A stretch of DNA of 49,152 nucleotides. Source: an uncultured Rhodospirillales bacterium (GTDB taxonomy: Bacteria > Pseudomonadota > Alphaproteobacteria > Reyranellales > Reyranellaceae). The stretch lies in assembly GCA_945957125.1 (NCBI GenBank), contig CAMFJT010000015.1, positions 1-49,152 of the forward strand. The letters run 5' to 3'. Shown here in pieces: positions 7,829 through 15,782 of the stretch (positions are counted from its first letter, which is position 1; each line of letters begins with the position of its first letter). A model generated the notes under the pieces. That model saw nothing but the letters and a program-made list of their open reading frames with translations, did not search any database and was not told the origin of the DNA. A program made the translations under genes and the position numbers.

Positions 7829-8589
7829 GCCCGGCCGTGCAGGAAGGCGGCGCCCCGGCGATAGGGGCGGAAGCCCAGGAAGCGCCGCTGCTCGCCGACG
7901 CACAGTGCGTCCGCGATCCGCCGCATCGCCGCGTCCGGTTCCGGCGCCTCGACGACGATGCCGCCATGGGTGATGCGGCAGCGGAGATCGGTGCCCTGCG
8001 GCACGTGCGGCGCCAGCGCCCGCTCCATGCGCGCGACGAAGGCGAGGTCGCGGGCGCTGATCGCGATGCCCGTCTCGACGCGGCTCGACAGGCAGGGCTG
8101 CGCCGGCAGCTCGGCGATGTCGGCGAGATCGAACTGGCGGGCGAGGGCGCGCACGGCGGCCTTGTCCATGCCGGCCTCGACGAACGGGTGGCGCACGCGA
8201 TGCTCGGCCGCGGCGATCAGGCCGGGCCGGTAATCGCCGAGATCGTCGACGTTGGCGCCCGAGGCGATCGGCCCCTCGGTCACGTGCGCGATGCGGGCGT
8301 AGAGATTGGTCTTGCAGAAATAGCAGCGATTGACCGGGTTGGCGCGGTAGTCGGGATCGGCGAACTCGCCGGCGTCCACTTCCGTGAGCCGCCAGCCGAA
8401 GCGTTTCGCGTGGTCCCGCACGCGGGCCGTCGCTTCTTCCGGTACGGCCGGCGACAGCGCATGCACGACCCGCAGGCCGGGCAGGCGGCCGTGGTGCGCC
8501 GCATGGGCGAGCGTCATGCTGTCCACCCCGCCGCTGACCGCGATGGCGAGGCCGGGCAGGGTGGCCAGGATGTCTTCCAGCGCCGTCAT
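7825..8589 (-). CDS. larE: LarE, ATP-dependent sulfur transferase for nickel-pincer cofactor
   Basis: A 254-residue PP-loop enzyme with the ATP-binding SGGVDS at residues 19-24. It adenylates the pyridinium carboxylates and inserts sulfur to make the thiocarboxylates that hold nickel. PCLSSR places a cysteine at 166, matching the sacrificial cysteine of the Lactobacillus enzyme. A CYFC pair (89, 92) also occurs; in some LarE proteins extra cysteines hold a 4Fe-4S cluster that supplies the sulfur, so the mechanism here is open. Both junctions overlap by 4 bases (with larC at 8586-8589 and larB at 7825-7828), which implies coupled translation. Confidence 0.93.
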   Translation of the reverse strand: MTALEDILATLPGLAIAVSGGVDSMTLAHAAHHGRLPGLRVVHALSPAVPEEATARVRDHAKRFGWRLTEVDAGEFADPDYRANPVNRCYFCKTNLYARIAHVTEGPIASGANVDDLGDYRPGLIAAAEHRVRHPFVEAGMDKAAVRALARQFDLADIAELPAQPCLSSRVETGIAISARDLAFVARMERALAPHVPQGTDLRCRITHGGIVVEAPEPDAAMRRIADALCVGEQRRFLGFRPYRRGAAFLHGRA

Positions 8590-9773
8590 GGCTCTTCCGC
8601 CTTGCGCTTGACCGCGCGGCGCGCGTCCAGCCCCGCGATGGCGGCGAGGTCGTCGCTCTCCGCCTTGCGGCTGGGACCGGCCGGCCGCGCCGCCGTCTTC
8701 ACGCGCACCGTGCCGGCGTCGGCCTGGGTCCGCGCCAGCACGGCGCGGCGCTCCGCGTGCCAGCGCAGGCCGATGGTCGCGGTCTCGGCGAAGCAGGCTA
8801 CGGCGACGGCCTCGCGCGCGGCCGGCTCGACCAGCAGGCGGAAGGTGTGGACCGGCCGTCCCTTCTTGCCGATGGCGGGGATCAGCACGAGGTCGCGCAC
8901 GCCGGCGGCGGCGCGCAGCTGGTCCGCCGCGACGCCGATCTCCTCGGCGGACATGTCGTCGATCTCGAAGCTCAGCACGACGATGTCTTCCTCGCCCGGC
9001 CCGTCCGCTGCAAGCTCGAACAGCGTCGCGCGCAGGATGTTGGGTTGATGGGGAATCTCCCGCGTGCCGGCACCCGTGCCGCTGCCCCGCAGGCGGCCGA
9101 CGACGCCGCGCGTCGCGGCGGGCGCGACGAGATGGCGGAGGATCGCCGCGCCGGTCGGCGTCACGCGCTCGCCGCCGATGCCGTCGTCGCGCCAGGTGAA
9201 GCCCTCCAGCAGCCGCGCCGTGGCCGGCGCCGGCACGGGCAGCAGCCCGTGGCGCGTGCGCACCAGCCCGTCGCCGCGCGGCAGGGCGGAGACGCTCCAG
9301 CGCGCGCCCTCGAGCGCGGCAGCGACGCTGCCTGCCACGGTCACGTCCATCAGCGAATCCCAGTCGCCGATCTCGTGGAAATGCACGTCGTCCACCGCCA
9401 CGTGGTGGATCGCGGCTTCCGCTTCCGCGAGGTGGCGCAGGATGGCGATCGCATGCGCGGCCGTGCCGGGGCTGAGCGGCGCGGCCTCGATCCGGGCCAC
9501 CATGTCGCGAAAGCCGGCATGCGCGTGATGGTGATGGTCGTCGTGATGATGATGATGGTGGCCACCAGAGGGTGCCGAAAGCCCGAAGCGCAGGCAGTGC
9601 AGGCCGGCGCTGGTGCCGGCCGTGAAGACCGGCGTGCCGGTTCCGGGCGGCAGCACGGCGGCGGCATCGGCCAGCACGCGGGCGCGCAGGTCCGGCAGGG
9701 CGTCGACCATCGCGGCGGCAAACATGTCGCCCGCGATGCCGCCCACCGCGTCGAGGCGGATGGCGAGGGTCAT
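8586..9773 (-). CDS. larC: LarC, nickel insertion enzyme (single uninterrupted reading frame)
   Basis: About 395 residues, starting at the ATG that overlaps the larA stop (ATGA at 9770-9773). The N-terminus MTLAIRLDAVGGIAGDMF matches LarC. A histidine-rich segment at residues 72-85 (six and four consecutive His around DD) is expected for nickel handling. Later motifs include VDDVHFHEIGDWDS, LPVPAPATARLLEG, TPTGAAIL and LSFEIDDMSAEEIG. LarC uses CTP to insert nickel into the pyridinium dithiocarboxylate mononucleotide. In Lactobacillus the gene needs a programmed frameshift; here it is continuous. The frame stays open far upstream inside larA, but that extension is an artefact. Confidence 0.93.
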   Translation of the reverse strand: MTLAIRLDAVGGIAGDMFAAAMVDALPDLRARVLADAAAVLPPGTGTPVFTAGTSAGLHCLRFGLSAPSGGHHHHHHDDHHHHAHAGFRDMVARIEAAPLSPGTAAHAIAILRHLAEAEAAIHHVAVDDVHFHEIGDWDSLMDVTVAGSVAAALEGARWSVSALPRGDGLVRTRHGLLPVPAPATARLLEGFTWRDDGIGGERVTPTGAAILRHLVAPAATRGVVGRLRGSGTGAGTREIPHQPNILRATLFELAADGPGEEDIVVLSFEIDDMSAEEIGVAADQLRAAAGVRDLVLIPAIGKKGRPVHTFRLLVEPAAREAVAVACFAETATIGLRWHAERRAVLARTQADAGTVRVKTAARPAGPSRKAESDDLAAIAGLDARRAVKRKAEEP

Positions 9774-11065
9774 CCGCCCGCGAAGACTGGGACGACGTAG
9801 GGACCTTCGGGAATGAAGGCGACGTCCGGATCGTCGTGGCGGGCGACCGCCTCCTGCAGCGCGCGATCGACGTTCGGCGTGAGGGCGACGCCCGTGATGC
9901 GGCGCTCTTCCGCGTCGAGGCCGGTGGTGTAGAGCTCGACCCGCCCCAGCCGCATCGCCTTCATCTGCATCTCGGTCTGCCATTCGTCGATCTCGGCCAG
10001 CGACTTGGCCGTCAGCGTGGCGAGGAAGCGCTCCGGCCCCAGCGCGACCAGGCGGGCTTGCGCCTCGCGGAACTCGGGCGAGCCGAAGCCCTCGGAGCAG
10101 GACGAGGCGATGATCAGCGTGCCGCCGGGCTCCAGGATGTCGAGCGGCGTCACCATGCCCTTCACCGTCTGGTAGTAGGTCTTGTCGAGCGGATAGCCGG
10201 CGGAGGAGGTGACGATCGTCCTGTAGCGCCGCTCCATGCCGATCCTGCACGACGCGGTGACGAAATCGACCGCCGCCATGTGGCTTTCGATGACCTCGCC
10301 GAACGTCACGTGCACGAGGTCGCGGTCCTCGTCGATCACCGTGTTCAGCGCGTAGCAGGGGCCGAGCCGGCGCACGATCTCGAGCTGCTCCTCGTGCAGC
10401 GGATTGCCGACCAGGTTGCACTGCACGGCGAGCGGATTCTCCATGAACCGCGCGGAGTGGAAGGTGCGGATCGTCTCGTGATGCGCCACGCCCGGCGCGA
10501 TCACCTTGCGGCCGCCCGACCAGCCGGCCATGAAATGCGGCTCGACCAGGCCGGTGGCGATGCGCAGGTCGGCTTCCACGAAGCGGCGGTCGAGCCCGAT
10601 CGGCGTGCCGCGCGTGGCGGTGCGGCCGAGATCGACATGCATCGCCTCGTCGCGCGCGAAATGGTTCTCGACCCGCACGTTGGCCATCACCCAGGGATCG
10701 CCCACCAGCTCGGCCAGCTCCTCGCCTTCGTTCGGGCGATGCAGGCCGGTGGCGACCAGGATCGTGATGGCCGCGAGCGGAATGCCCGAGGCCACCATGG
10801 TCTGCACCATCGGGCGCAGGAACAGCCGGTTCGGTACCGGCCGAGTGATGTCGCAAATGAGGATGCAGGCGCTCGTCTTGCCTCGCGCCAGTTCCGCCAG
10901 CGCCGGCGCGCCGATCGGCTTTGCCAACGCGGCGGCGACGGCGCCGCTCGGGTCCGGCAGCTTCGGCATCGCGCCCTTACGGATGACCGTGGGACGAACG
11001 CCGCTGGGCACCGTGACCGGCAGATGCCCCTTGCCGAACAGCAGGTCGATCCGTGTCTCTGCCAT
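9770..11065 (-). CDS. larA: LarA-family nickel-dependent racemase/epimerase
   Basis: 431 residues, close to the 424 of the Lactobacillus lactate racemase. Key residues line up: His109 (ATGLHRPN), His177 (EPHFMAGW), Lys187 (SGGRKVIAPG, the covalent cofactor attachment) and His203 (TIRTFHS); DITRP is at 72-76. I chose the ATG at 11063-11065 because AGGAAA lies just upstream and the family begins there; an upstream ATG at 11080 has no such support. It is the first gene of the operon with larC, larE and larB. LarA-family members act on various 2-hydroxyacids, so D/L-lactate is a likely but not certain substrate. Confidence 0.92.
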   Translation of the reverse strand: MAETRIDLLFGKGHLPVTVPSGVRPTVIRKGAMPKLPDPSGAVAAALAKPIGAPALAELARGKTSACILICDITRPVPNRLFLRPMVQTMVASGIPLAAITILVATGLHRPNEGEELAELVGDPWVMANVRVENHFARDEAMHVDLGRTATRGTPIGLDRRFVEADLRIATGLVEPHFMAGWSGGRKVIAPGVAHHETIRTFHSARFMENPLAVQCNLVGNPLHEEQLEIVRRLGPCYALNTVIDEDRDLVHVTFGEVIESHMAAVDFVTASCRIGMERRYRTIVTSSAGYPLDKTYYQTVKGMVTPLDILEPGGTLIIASSCSEGFGSPEFREAQARLVALGPERFLATLTAKSLAEIDEWQTEMQMKAMRLGRVELYTTGLDAEERRITGVALTPNVDRALQEAVARHDDPDVAFIPEGPYVVPVFAGG

Positions 11066-11153
11066 CGAGGGTTTCCTCATGATTTGGCCGGACAGTAGGC
11101 CCGATCCGCCAGCTGCGGCAACCCGACCCTTTCCGTCAGATGATTTCCGCTGG

Positions 11154-11368
11154 GGGCGCGCCACTCCAGTGGCGCGCCCATAGGCACTAACTTTGATCGA
11201 AAAAGCCCGTCGTCCCGACCGGAGCCGAGCGAAGCGAGGCGTAGTGGAGGGACCTCTTCATGCAACGTCTGCCGGGATGAGCAGGTCCCTCGACTACGCT
11301 TCGCTCCGCTCGGGACGACAGAAAAATGGGAAGCGAACTAAAAGTTAGCGCCTATGAGTGGCGCGTCC
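11154..11368. repeat. Nested palindromic element, copy A (two-layer inverted repeat)
   Basis: It fills most of the 398-bp gap between larA and the AHSA1 gene. The left end is a perfect 12-bp hairpin, GGGCGCGCCACT / AGTGGCGCGCCC (11154-11179), followed by TAGGCACTAACTTT. The right end is AAAGTTAGCGCCTA (11341-11354) followed by TGAGTGGCGCGTCC. Inside sits a second inverted repeat of 111 bp, GTCGTCCCGA...TCGGGACGAC (11209-11319). The same outer and inner modules recur elsewhere in the window. Confidence 0.85.
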
Positions 11369-11427
11369 CCGGCGAAAGCCTGTCGATCTGTCTGCTGTTG
11401 CGCCATGTCCGCTTGCGCGCTAGAAAC

Positions 11428-11443
11428 TAAACCAGATGGTTTA
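11428..11443 (+). promoter_or_regulatory. TAAACC-N4-GGTTTA palindrome (putative regulator binding site)
   Basis: A perfect 6-bp inverted repeat with a 4-base centre, in an A/T-rich patch 20 bases before the AHSA1 gene start. TTTAAT, overlapping its right edge, could serve as a -10 element. Palindromes of this form are typical of TetR-type operators. No regulator gene lies next to it, so control would come from elsewhere in the genome. Confidence 0.5.
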
Positions 11444-11463
11444 ATGTTAAGCCAGGACGGAGC

Positions 11464-11949
11464 ATGCCGATGGCAGACGAAGCGAGTCCCGGCCGCACGA
11501 CGGTCGAACGGCGGTCCGATCTCGAGCTCGTCGTGACGCGGACATTCGCCGCGCCGGCCCGCAGCGTCTTCGAGGCGTGGACGCGGCCCGAGCTGTTCCG
11601 GCAATGGTGGGCGCCGAAGTCGAGTCCGGTGCCCCTCCTATCGTGCGAGATGGACGTCCGCACCGGCGGCGGCTACCTCCTCGCATTCGGGCACGACGCG
11701 GCGACGGCCATGGTCTTCTTCGGCAAGTATCTCGACGTGTCGCCGCCGTCGCGCCTCGTCTGGAGCAACGAGGAGGGCATCGACACTGCCGTGACCACGG
11801 TGACCTTCGAGGAGGAGGGGCCCCGCACGCGGCTGGTGCTGCACGAGCGCTATTCGTCGAAAGCGGAGCTCGACGAGTCTTTCGCCGGCAAGGAAGGCGC
11901 GACGCCCGAGCAATTCGCGCAGCTCGACGTGCTGCTCGCCACGCGTTGA
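11464..11949 (+). CDS. AHSA1/SRPBCC-domain protein
   Basis: 161 residues of the START/SRPBCC helix-grip fold, AHSA1 branch. It shows LVVTRTFAAPARSVFEAWT, PELFRQWWAPK, VRTGGGYLLAF and RLVLHERYSSKAE. Members bind small hydrophobic ligands or act in stress responses; no specific activity can be assigned. The start is the ATG at 11464 or the second ATG six bases on; AGGACGG lies upstream. It is followed after 17 bases by a RibD-like reductase gene, probably as one transcript under the palindrome at 11428-11443. Confidence 0.8.
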   Translation: MPMADEASPGRTTVERRSDLELVVTRTFAAPARSVFEAWTRPELFRQWWAPKSSPVPLLSCEMDVRTGGGYLLAFGHDAATAMVFFGKYLDVSPPSRLVWSNEEGIDTAVTTVTFEEEGPRTRLVLHERYSSKAELDESFAGKEGATPEQFAQLDVLLATR

Positions 11950-11966
11950 TTGGAAGGAAAGGTCCC

Positions 11967-12599
11967 ATGGGAAAAGTGCGTGTCGCGGGTTTTGCCGTAT
12001 CGATCGACGGCTACGGCGCCGGCCCGGACCAGGGTCTGGAGCATCCGCTCGGCAAAGGCGGCCAGGCGCTGCACGGCTGGTTCTACCCGACCCGGGCCTT
12101 TCGGTCGATGATCGGGCAGGAGGGCGGGACGGACGATCGCTTTGCCGACGCCGCGATGGAGGGCTTCGGCGCCTTCATCCTCGGCCGCAACATGTTCGGC
12201 CCGGCCGGCGACGATTGGGGCGGGCCCGACTGGAAGGGCTGGTGGGGCGACGATCCGCCGTACCACGCGCCGACTTTCGTCCTGACCCACCACGCCCGGC
12301 CGCCGATCGAGATGAAGGGCGGCACGACCTTCCACTTCGTCACCGACGGCATCGAGGCCGCGCTCGCCCGAGCACGGGAAGCCGCCGGCGATCGCGACGT
12401 GAAGATCGGCGGCGGCGTGGCGACGGTCCGCCAGTACCTGCTGGCGGGCGCGATCGACGAGATGCACCTGGCCGTATCGCCCGTGCTGCTGGGCCGCGGC
12501 GAGGCGCTGTTCGCCGGGCTCGACCTGCCCGGCCTCGGCTACCGCGTGACCGAGACCGTCCCGACGCCGCTGGCCACGCACCTCGTGCTGACGCGCTGA
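11967..12599 (+). CDS. Dihydrofolate reductase-fold (RibD C-terminal-like) protein
   Basis: 210 residues resembling the RibD C-terminal/dihydrofolate-reductase family. It opens VRVAGFAVSIDGYGAGPDQG, has GFGAFILGRNMFGP in the middle and KIGGGVATVRQYLLAGAIDE near the end, the usual NADPH-fold signature. GGAAGGAAAGG before the ATG is a strong ribosome-binding site. It follows the AHSA1 gene, a pairing common among stress- or TetR-controlled small operons. The substrate is unknown. Confidence 0.82.
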   Translation: MGKVRVAGFAVSIDGYGAGPDQGLEHPLGKGGQALHGWFYPTRAFRSMIGQEGGTDDRFADAAMEGFGAFILGRNMFGPAGDDWGGPDWKGWWGDDPPYHAPTFVLTHHARPPIEMKGGTTFHFVTDGIEAALARAREAAGDRDVKIGGGVATVRQYLLAGAIDEMHLAVSPVLLGRGEALFAGLDLPGLGYRVTETVPTPLATHLVLTR

Positions 12600-12615
12600 G
12601 CGCCGCCTTGCTCAG
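12596..12615. terminator. Short hairpin spanning two convergent stop codons
   Basis: CTGAGC-N8-GCTCAG, a perfect 6-bp stem whose arms include the TGA of the RibD-like gene and the TGA of the convergent GH30 gene. It may help end transcription in both directions, but it has no T-tract. Confidence 0.3.
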
Positions 12616-14033
12616 TGGGTGGCGGCCCTGACCGTCGAGGGCGCCGCCGCCATTGACGAGTCCCATCTTAGGGTCGCGATTTCCCCTGGCCCGAGGGGCA
12701 GCGTTGCGGAGCTGCCGCGATGGTGGATGCGGAAGCGGCGGGCGTCGGCGCCGTCGTTCATCACCACCATCACGATCCGCGAGTCGGGCGTGCGGCAGGC
12801 GACGTTGGGCAGCCCTTCCACCGCGCCCGAATGGATCCGCACCGATCCCGGCCGGATGAACCGCGCCGAATGGGCCATCAGGTAGTATCCGGGATTGCGC
12901 GTGATCGCGCTGGAGAGGGTGACGCCGCCGCCGCCGCGGCGATGCTTCACTGCCGCGCCGATGGTGATGCCGCCCAGCGCGCCGACGGCCCCGAGGCGCG
13001 AATGCAGGGCGTGACGCGGATCGGACGCGAGGTTCCATTCCAGCGCGGTCCGGCTCCAGTTCCTCAGGGCGCCGATGATGACGTTCTTCGTGTGCCAGCG
13101 CAGGGCGCCCATGAAATCCTCCCGCGCGGACACCCATTGCTCGGTGAAGTAGACCTTCTTGTCGGGATACTGCGCCCGCACCATCGACATCGCTTCCGGC
13201 GATCCGCGATACAGGTGCCAGGCGACGCCCGCGACATAGGGGCGGGCCTGCGGGTCGCCCAGCACCGCGAGCGGATAGTCGGCGCCGTCGCAATTGTGGT
13301 CCCAGCACAGGATGTCGGTATCGGGCGCGGCGGCGCGCAGGGCCGGTCCCAGGTGACCCTTGATGAAATCCGCCTGCTCGGTGGCGCTCATCATCATGCT
13401 GGGCTCGTTTCGCGGGTTCTGCGGCTCGTTCTGCGGCGTCACGGCGCTGACATGGATGCCCTGTTCGCGCATCGCCTCGATGTACTTCACGAAATAGCGC
13501 GCATAGGCGGCGTAGGAGTCGGGCTTCAGCCGCCCCGCCACATAGCTGCCGTTGGTCTTCATCCACGGCGGCGCAGACCATGGCGAGGCGATGATCTTGA
13601 CCGCCGGAGCAATGCGCAGGATCTCCTGCAGGATGGGAACGACTTCGCGGTCGCCTGCCGACAGGTTGAAGCGCGCCAGGTCGGGGTCCTTCGTGCCCCG
13701 GCGCAGGCCCCAGTAGCTGAAGTCCCTGCGGCCGAGATCCGAAGCGCCGATGCTGAGGCGCAGGCAGCTCAGCCCGATCGAGGACTCGTCCGCGCCGAAC
13801 AGCTCGTGCAGCAGCTCCGCCCGCGCGGCGCTTGCCATTCCCGCCAGCAGGTAGGCGCTGCCGCCGGTCAGCGCGAAGCCGAAGCCTTCGATGGGCTGGA
13901 AGGCGCGTTCGTCGTCGACCTCGATCGTTGGCAGGGGATCGTGCGGCACCGTTGCCGAGAAGGCCACCGGCTGCAGGGGCTGCAGCAACGCATCGGCCCC
14001 GCGAGTCACCCAACCCTCGATCATCGCGATCAC
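12612..14033 (-). CDS. Glycoside hydrolase family 30 (glucosylceramidase-like)
   Basis: 473 residues. It has FQPIEGFGFALTGGSA near the N-terminus, IIASPWSAPPWMKTNGS, the acid/base Glu203 in TPQNEP and the nucleophile Glu298 in YFTEQW, all typical of GH30 beta-glycosidases. The family cleaves beta-glucosyl or related linkages with retention; the exact substrate cannot be read from sequence. I see no clear signal peptide, so it may be cytoplasmic or the start may be mis-set. It is convergent with the RibD-like gene and divergent from the ABC-F gene. Confidence 0.88.
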   Translation of the reverse strand: MIAMIEGWVTRGADALLQPLQPVAFSATVPHDPLPTIEVDDERAFQPIEGFGFALTGGSAYLLAGMASAARAELLHELFGADESSIGLSCLRLSIGASDLGRRDFSYWGLRRGTKDPDLARFNLSAGDREVVPILQEILRIAPAVKIIASPWSAPPWMKTNGSYVAGRLKPDSYAAYARYFVKYIEAMREQGIHVSAVTPQNEPQNPRNEPSMMMSATEQADFIKGHLGPALRAAAPDTDILCWDHNCDGADYPLAVLGDPQARPYVAGVAWHLYRGSPEAMSMVRAQYPDKKVYFTEQWVSAREDFMGALRWHTKNVIIGALRNWSRTALEWNLASDPRHALHSRLGAVGALGGITIGAAVKHRRGGGGVTLSSAITRNPGYYLMAHSARFIRPGSVRIHSGAVEGLPNVACRTPDSRIVMVVMNDGADARRFRIHHRGSSATLPLGPGEIATLRWDSSMAAAPSTVRAATH

Positions 14034-14147
14034 GGTGGCTTATCCTTCATCGTCGTTCAAGGCCCTGCCCGAGGGGGACAATCGGCCGCAATGCCGGGGA
14101 TCGGCTCTCGCTTGCGCTGACGCGCCTTTCCCGCCAGCACCGCGCGC

Positions 14148-15776
14148 ATGATTCGTCTCGACACCATCGGCAAGCAGCACGGCCACCAGATCCTGTTCAT
14201 CGACGCCTCGATGGGCCTCCAGAAAGGCGAGAAGGCCGGTCTCGTCGGGCCTAACGGCGCCGGCAAGACGACGCTGTTCCGGATGGTCGCCGGCCAGGAG
14301 CAGCCCGACGACGGCCAGGTCTCGGTCGATCCCGGCACGACGATCGGCTACTTCAGCCAGGACGTCGGCGAGATGTCGGGCCAGAGCGCGGTCGCGGCAG
14401 TGATGGACGGCGTCGGGCCGGTGAGCGCGCTGGCCACCGAGATCGCGACGCTAGAGGCCGCGATGGCCGATCCCGAACAGGCCGATTCGATGGATACCCT
14501 CATCGAACGCTACGGCGAGGTGCAGGCGCGCTTCGAGGAACTCGACGGCTATGCGCTCGAGGCGCGGGCGCGGGAGGTGCTCGCCGGCCTGAGCTTCAGC
14601 CAGGAGCGCATGGACGGCGATGTCGGCCTTCTCTCCGGCGGCTGGAAGATGCGCGTGGCGCTCGCGCGCATCCTGCTGATGCGGCCCGACGTCATGCTGC
14701 TCGACGAGCCGAGCAACCATCTCGACCTCGAAAGCCTGATCTGGCTGGAGGAATTCCTCAAAAAGTACGACGGCGCGCTGCTGATGACCTCGCACGATCG
14801 CGAGTTCATGAACCGCATCGTCGGCAAGGTGGTGGAGATCGACGGCGGCGCGCTCGTCACCTATTCGGGCAACTTCGACTTCTACGAGGAGCAGCGCGCG
14901 CTCGGCGAGCGGCAGCGCCAGGCGCAGTACGAGCGCCAGCAGGCGATGCTGGCCAAGGAGATCAAGTTCATCGAGCGGTTCAAGGCGCGCGCCTCGCACG
15001 CCGCCCAGGTCCAGAGCCGGGTGAAGAAGCTCGACAAGATCGAACGGGTCGAGCCGCCGCGGCGCCGCCAGTCGGTCCGCTTCGAGTTCCGCAGCCCGCC
15101 GCGCTCGGGTGACGACGTGGTGAGCTTCCGCGACGTCCACAAGGGCTATGGCAGCCAGCCGATCTATGCCGGGCTCGACCTGCGCCTGCGCCGCCAGGAG
15201 CGCTGGTGCGTGCTGGGCGCCAACGGCGCGGGCAAGTCGACGCTGCTCAAGCTCGTCGCCGGTGCGACCGAGCCGGACGAGGGCAGCGTGACGCTCGGCG
15301 CCAGCGTGCGGATGGGCTACTTCGCGCAGCATTCCATGGACCTGCTGGACGGCGACGACACGGTGTTCGAATCGCTCGATGGGTCCTTCCCGCAGGCCGG
15401 CACGGGCGCGCTGAAGTCGCTGGCCGGCTGCTTCGGCTTCTCCGGCGACGATGTCGAGAAGCCCTGCCGCGTGCTGTCCGGTGGCGAGAAGGCGCGCCTG
15501 GTGATGGCGAAGATGCTGTTCGATCCGCCGAACTTCCTCGTGCTCGACGAGCCGACCAACCATCTCGACATGGCTACGAAGGAAATGCTGGTCGAAGCCC
15601 TCGCGGCGTTCGAGGGCACCATGCTGTTCGTCAGCCACGACCGCCACTTCCTCGCCGCGCTCTCCAATCGCGTGCTGGAGCTGACGCCCGAAGGCGTCCA
15701 CCAGTATGGCGGCGGCTATACCGAATACGTGGCCAGGACGGGGCAGGAAGCGCCAGGCCTTCACCCCGCCGCGTAG
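14148..15776 (+). CDS. ABC-F family ATPase (ribosome-associated type)
   Basis: 542 residues with two ATP-binding cassettes and no membrane segments. The first has Walker A GPNGAGKTT, signature LSGGWKM and Walker B MLLDEPSNHLD. The second has GANGAGKST, LSGGEKARL and VLDEPTNHLD. A charged linker (FYEEQRALGERQRQAQYE and onward) separates them. These are ABC-F features; the proteins bind the ribosomal E site and help translation or antibiotic protection. The subfamily is not certain. A small GCCGC/GCGGC hairpin at its stop separates it from the convergent HEAT-repeat gene. Confidence 0.9.
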   Translation: MIRLDTIGKQHGHQILFIDASMGLQKGEKAGLVGPNGAGKTTLFRMVAGQEQPDDGQVSVDPGTTIGYFSQDVGEMSGQSAVAAVMDGVGPVSALATEIATLEAAMADPEQADSMDTLIERYGEVQARFEELDGYALEARAREVLAGLSFSQERMDGDVGLLSGGWKMRVALARILLMRPDVMLLDEPSNHLDLESLIWLEEFLKKYDGALLMTSHDREFMNRIVGKVVEIDGGALVTYSGNFDFYEEQRALGERQRQAQYERQQAMLAKEIKFIERFKARASHAAQVQSRVKKLDKIERVEPPRRRQSVRFEFRSPPRSGDDVVSFRDVHKGYGSQPIYAGLDLRLRRQERWCVLGANGAGKSTLLKLVAGATEPDEGSVTLGASVRMGYFAQHSMDLLDGDDTVFESLDGSFPQAGTGALKSLAGCFGFSGDDVEKPCRVLSGGEKARLVMAKMLFDPPNFLVLDEPTNHLDMATKEMLVEALAAFEGTMLFVSHDRHFLAALSNRVLELTPEGVHQYGGGYTEYVARTGQEAPGLHPAA

Positions 15777-15782
15777 CGGCGC

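Noticed and set aside
9774..10856. Long open frame extending larC upstream
   Set aside because: It lies within larA in another frame, is Arg/Pro-rich without family similarity, and larC has a clear overlapping ATG at 9773.
11154..11368. Insertion sequence with terminal inverted repeats
   Set aside because: There is no transposase gene inside and the element is short; a non-autonomous palindromic repeat fits better.
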